This document shows positions 6,214 through 8,431 of a stretch of DNA of 8,431 nucleotides, one piece after another (the stretch's first letter is position 1; the number at the start of each line of letters is the position of its first letter). Source of the DNA: Bdellovibrionales bacterium. Its GTDB lineage: Bacteria; Bdellovibrionota; Bdellovibrionia; Bdellovibrionales; JAMPXM01. The stretch is taken from NCBI GenBank assembly GCA_005792225.1, contig SXSP01000285.1:1-8431 (forward strand), in the 5' to 3' direction. The notes under the pieces are model-generated. The model saw only the letters and a program-made list of their open reading frames with translations, was not told the DNA's origin and ran no database searches. The position numbers were made by a program, and so were the translations under genes.

Positions 6214-6942
6214 TTGAACGCACCAGCCCCGAAGGGTCGTCAGATCCTTAAGATGCGCCTGACGGAAATTCGTGATTATACGCCCCAGATTCGGGAGCTC
6301 TTCATCAAAGCCGAAGAGCCCGGCTCTTTCTCGTTCAAGGCCGGTCAATTTGTCATGCTGCACGTCCCGGCCGATCCCAAACCGCTCCTTCGCGCCTACT
6401 CGATTGCTTCCGACGATCGGCGAAAAGACGGCTTCCGCTTGATCTTCAAATACGTCGAAGGCGGTCCCGGCTCGCAATACGTTTGGTCTCTCAAGGGAGG
6501 CGAGCTTCTCGACTTCACCGGGCCCTTCGGTCGCGTGCTCTTCCGCGAACCACCGACTGAGCAAATTATTTGCCTGAATACTGGCTCTGGCGTTTCTCAA
6601 CATTTTTCGTTCATCGAATCAAATCTCGAGAAATATCCGGATCTGAAGTACCGGCTGCTCTTCGGCGTGCGCACCGAAGCTGACATTTACTACGTCGAGG
6701 AACTCGAGAGATTAAAGCGGGCGGCAAAGGATTTTAAGTACGAGTTCGTCCTCTCGCGTGCATCTGAATCGTGGAAGGGAAAGCGTGGCTACGTTCAGAA
6801 CTTCATTCACGAATATGACTATCTCAAAGTCCCATCGACGTTCTATCTCTGCGGAAACGGAGCCATGATCAAGGACGTCAAGGCGAAACTCGCCGGCGAA
6901 AACTTCGATCCGAAATTGGTCTGGGCGGAAGCGTTCGATTGA
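6214..6942 (+). CDS. Ferredoxin-NADP+ reductase-like FAD/NAD(P)-binding oxidoreductase
   Basis: Flavoprotein reductase of the FNR fold, 242 residues, soluble, moving electrons between NAD(P)H and an unknown partner such as ferredoxin or a flavodoxin-like protein. The N-terminal FAD barrel includes FKAGQFVMLHVP (41-52), the FAD motif RAYSIAS (60-66) and a GGPGSQYV phosphate-binding stretch (83-90). The NAD(P) half has NTGSGVSQ (122-129), where a GTGxxP-type loop is expected, so the usual Pro is Gln; then LLFGVR (148-153), LSRASESWKGKRGYV (180-194), CGNGAMI (213-219) and a C-terminal AEAFD. No iron-sulfur cluster motif is present, so it is a stand-alone reductase. I chose the TTG start because of GAGG six bases upstream. 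It may share transcription with the pyrophosphatase. It ends 31 bases before the convergent MacB-like gene. Confidence 0.85.
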   Translation: MNAPAPKGRQILKMRLTEIRDYTPQIRELFIKAEEPGSFSFKAGQFVMLHVPADPKPLLRAYSIASDDRRKDGFRLIFKYVEGGPGSQYVWSLKGGELLDFTGPFGRVLFREPPTEQIICLNTGSGVSQHFSFIESNLEKYPDLKYRLLFGVRTEADIYYVEELERLKRAAKDFKYEFVLSRASESWKGKRGYVQNFIHEYDYLKVPSTFYLCGNGAMIKDVKAKLAGENFDPKLVWAEAFD

Positions 6943-6973
6943 GGCAGTGTCAATCGGGTTCTAACCGCGCTCA

Positions 6974-8431
6974 TTATTCGCTTCGCAGCGCCTCGACGAC
7001 TTCGAGCTTCTGAGCTCTCAGCGCCGGGATCAATCCGCTTCCGACGCCGACGACGAAGATACAGAGGACCGAGAGCAGCATCGCCGGGAAGTCGAAGACC
7101 CATTCGAAGACGATTTTGTTGAAGAGCTTGGAAGCAAGATACAACATCGAGTGGTAGCCGATGACTCCGGCGACCACTCCTGCCACTCCGGCGAGCAAGC
7201 AGAGAATCACCGCTTCAACGAGGAACTGCATGCGAATTTCCTGATCGCGGGCCCCCAGAGCTTTTCTGAGGCCGATTTCCTTGAAACGCTCGGAGACCGA
7301 CACGAGCATCATGTTGGTAATTCCGATTCCGCCGACGGCCAGCGAAATGAGCGCGACACCCGCGAGAAGTGCCGAGAAGAGATTGAGGAATCGCCGCATC
7401 TGCGCGACGAGCAGTTGGTCCGAATCGACGCGGACTTCGGCCGAGCCGCCGTACTTGAGTCTAAAAAACTGGCGAATCTTTTCGCCCAGGTTTTCGATCG
7501 AAGCCCCGGGCACTTTCGGATCAAATTGGATATTGAGTTCAAAAGGCTTGGAATAGAAACTCATCGACAGAAGACTCAAGTAAGTTTCCGGAAAAATTAT
7601 GAGTTGATTCGGGTTCGACCATTCGTCGTTCGTGACGACGGATTGTAAAACGCCCGTCACCATGCAGGTGAACTTTTGATCGTTGTCGCCGCTGATTTGG
7701 ATGATCTTCCGTACAGGAGGAATTTTTCCGAACAAACGGTCGGCGACTTCTTTTCCGATCACGCAAACGGCGCTGTTTCGCGAGACGTGAAATGGCGTAA
7801 TGGGTTTTCCCATCGCAAGCTTTTGGTTGGTGATTTTGAAATATTCCGCGTTGACGCCGATGAGTTTTGCCTGATCGTAGGTTCTTCCGCCGAACTCAAC
7901 GTTTCGTGACCAGTTCCTCACGACGGGCGAAGCGAGGCGAATTTCGGGAAAGAGTCGCCGCATCGGTACGACATCGGCTTTTTGGCTAATGCCTTCAAAC
8001 TTCGCTCCCGAGATGTCTTTGGCTTGCATGTTCCACTTCGGAAACGCGCGCACGATGAGTTTGTTCACGCCGAGGGACTCGTAGGTCGCGAGGATCTTCG
8101 TTTTGGTATAGGAACCAAGAGTCATCGTCGAGAGCACGGCCGCGATCCCGATCATGACCCCGAGCATGTTTAAGAATGACCGTGTTTTGTTCCGCAAGAT
8201 ATTCTGCCACGCGCTTCGTGTGTGGGCGCGAAAACTTGCCACCGGATCGAAGCTCTTCGATCGGGTTCTGAATTCGGGCGCGGGTGGCGGAGCTTCGACT
8301 TTTCTTGGAGTCTCATCCGCGTGCATGACACCGTCACGTATGGTCACGACACGATCGCAAAGTTTCGCGACCTCTTGGTCGTGCGTGATGATGATAACGG
8401 TCCGTCCCGATTTTTGAATGTCTCTTAAGAG
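6974..8431 (-). CDS. MacB-like ABC transporter, ATPase-permease fusion (N-terminal part cut by window edge)
   Basis: Inner-membrane half of a MacAB-TolC type efflux or export machine (family knowledge); the substrate is unknown. The visible 485 residues run without a stop from the right edge. Residues 1-34 are the end of an ABC ATPase: TVIIITHD with the H-loop His17, then RVVTIRDGVM. A Pro-rich linker (EAPPPAPEF, near 46-54) leads to the permease: helix 1 at 86-106, a large periplasmic domain (about 107-350), helix 2 at 351-377 with GGIGITNMMLVSVSERFKEIG, which continues into the conserved RKALGAR coupling segment, helix 3 at 403-426 and helix 4 at 449-473, ending in VEALRSE as in many MacB/FtsX proteins. 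A GTG at 8347 could be mistaken for a start, but ATPase sequence continues in frame upstream of it. Walker A and B are off the edge. A MacA-like adaptor gene may lie beyond. Confidence 0.92.
   Translation of the reverse strand, partial: LLRDIQKSGRTVIIITHDQEVAKLCDRVVTIRDGVMHADETPRKVEAPPPAPEFRTRSKSFDPVASFRAHTRSAWQNILRNKTRSFLNMLGVMIGIAAVLSTMTLGSYTKTKILATYESLGVNKLIVRAFPKWNMQAKDISGAKFEGISQKADVVPMRRLFPEIRLASPVVRNWSRNVEFGGRTYDQAKLIGVNAEYFKITNQKLAMGKPITPFHVSRNSAVCVIGKEVADRLFGKIPPVRKIIQISGDNDQKFTCMVTGVLQSVVTNDEWSNPNQLIIFPETYLSLLSMSFYSKPFELNIQFDPKVPGASIENLGEKIRQFFRLKYGGSAEVRVDSDQLLVAQMRRFLNLFSALLAGVALISLAVGGIGITNMMLVSVSERFKEIGLRKALGARDQEIRMQFLVEAVILCLLAGVAGVVAGVIGYHSMLYLASKLFNKIVFEWVFDFPAMLLSVLCIFVVGVGSGLIPALRAQKLEVVEALRSE

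Noticed and set aside
6943..6973. Possible bidirectional terminator between the convergent reductase and MacB-like genes.
   Set aside because: The only inverted repeat, GGTT-CT-AACC, has a four-base stem and a two-base loop, with no T-run on either strand.
8345..8347. GTG that could start the MacB-like permease as a separate protein.
   Set aside because: The same frame continues upstream to the window edge with recognisable ABC ATPase sequence (TVIIITHD), so the permease is the C-terminal part of a fusion.

Overview
The window looks like chromosomal DNA of a Gram-negative bacterium with fairly GC-rich, tightly packed genes. The TolC-partner type MacB ATPase-permease fusion at the right edge argues for a Gram-negative. 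A delta-proteobacterial or Bdellovibrionota-like source is a weak guess from the general look of the proteins. No RNA gene, insertion sequence, phage gene or CRISPR array is visible.

Positions 1-5475 (minus strand) form one compact operon, read from right to left: a CPA2-type cation/proton antiporter, an atypical short-chain dehydrogenase (SDR), a luciferase-like flavin oxidoreductase broken by a one-base frameshift, a Rhizobium etli-type asparaginase (PF06089 type), and an aldehyde dehydrogenase that runs off the left edge. Genes are separated by 20 bases or fewer, or overlap (TAATG between SDR and oxidoreductase, GTGA between asparaginase and aldehyde dehydrogenase). A sigma70-like promoter sits just before the antiporter and would give an almost leaderless mRNA. 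The aldehyde dehydrogenase closely resembles ALDH8A1/2-aminomuconic semialdehyde dehydrogenase, so the operon is probably catabolic, perhaps for the 3-hydroxyanthranilate branch of tryptophan breakdown. The SDR, flavin enzyme and amidohydrolase would be unproven accessory steps.

Positions 5601-6942 (plus strand) are divergent from that operon: a family I inorganic pyrophosphatase with a clear promoter and ribosome binding site, then, after a small hairpin, a ferredoxin-NADP reductase-like flavoprotein with a TTG start. The 125-base gap between the two divergent start codons holds both promoters.

Positions 6974-8431 (minus strand) converge on the reductase. They carry the end of a MacB-like exporter: the last part of its ATPase domain and the whole FtsX-like permease, in one continuous frame that leaves the window at the right edge.

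The points most worth a second look are the mixed catabolic operon, the frameshift in the flavin oxidoreductase, the SDR without its catalytic Tyr and Lys, and the short antiporter with a Thr-Asp in place of the usual acidic pair.
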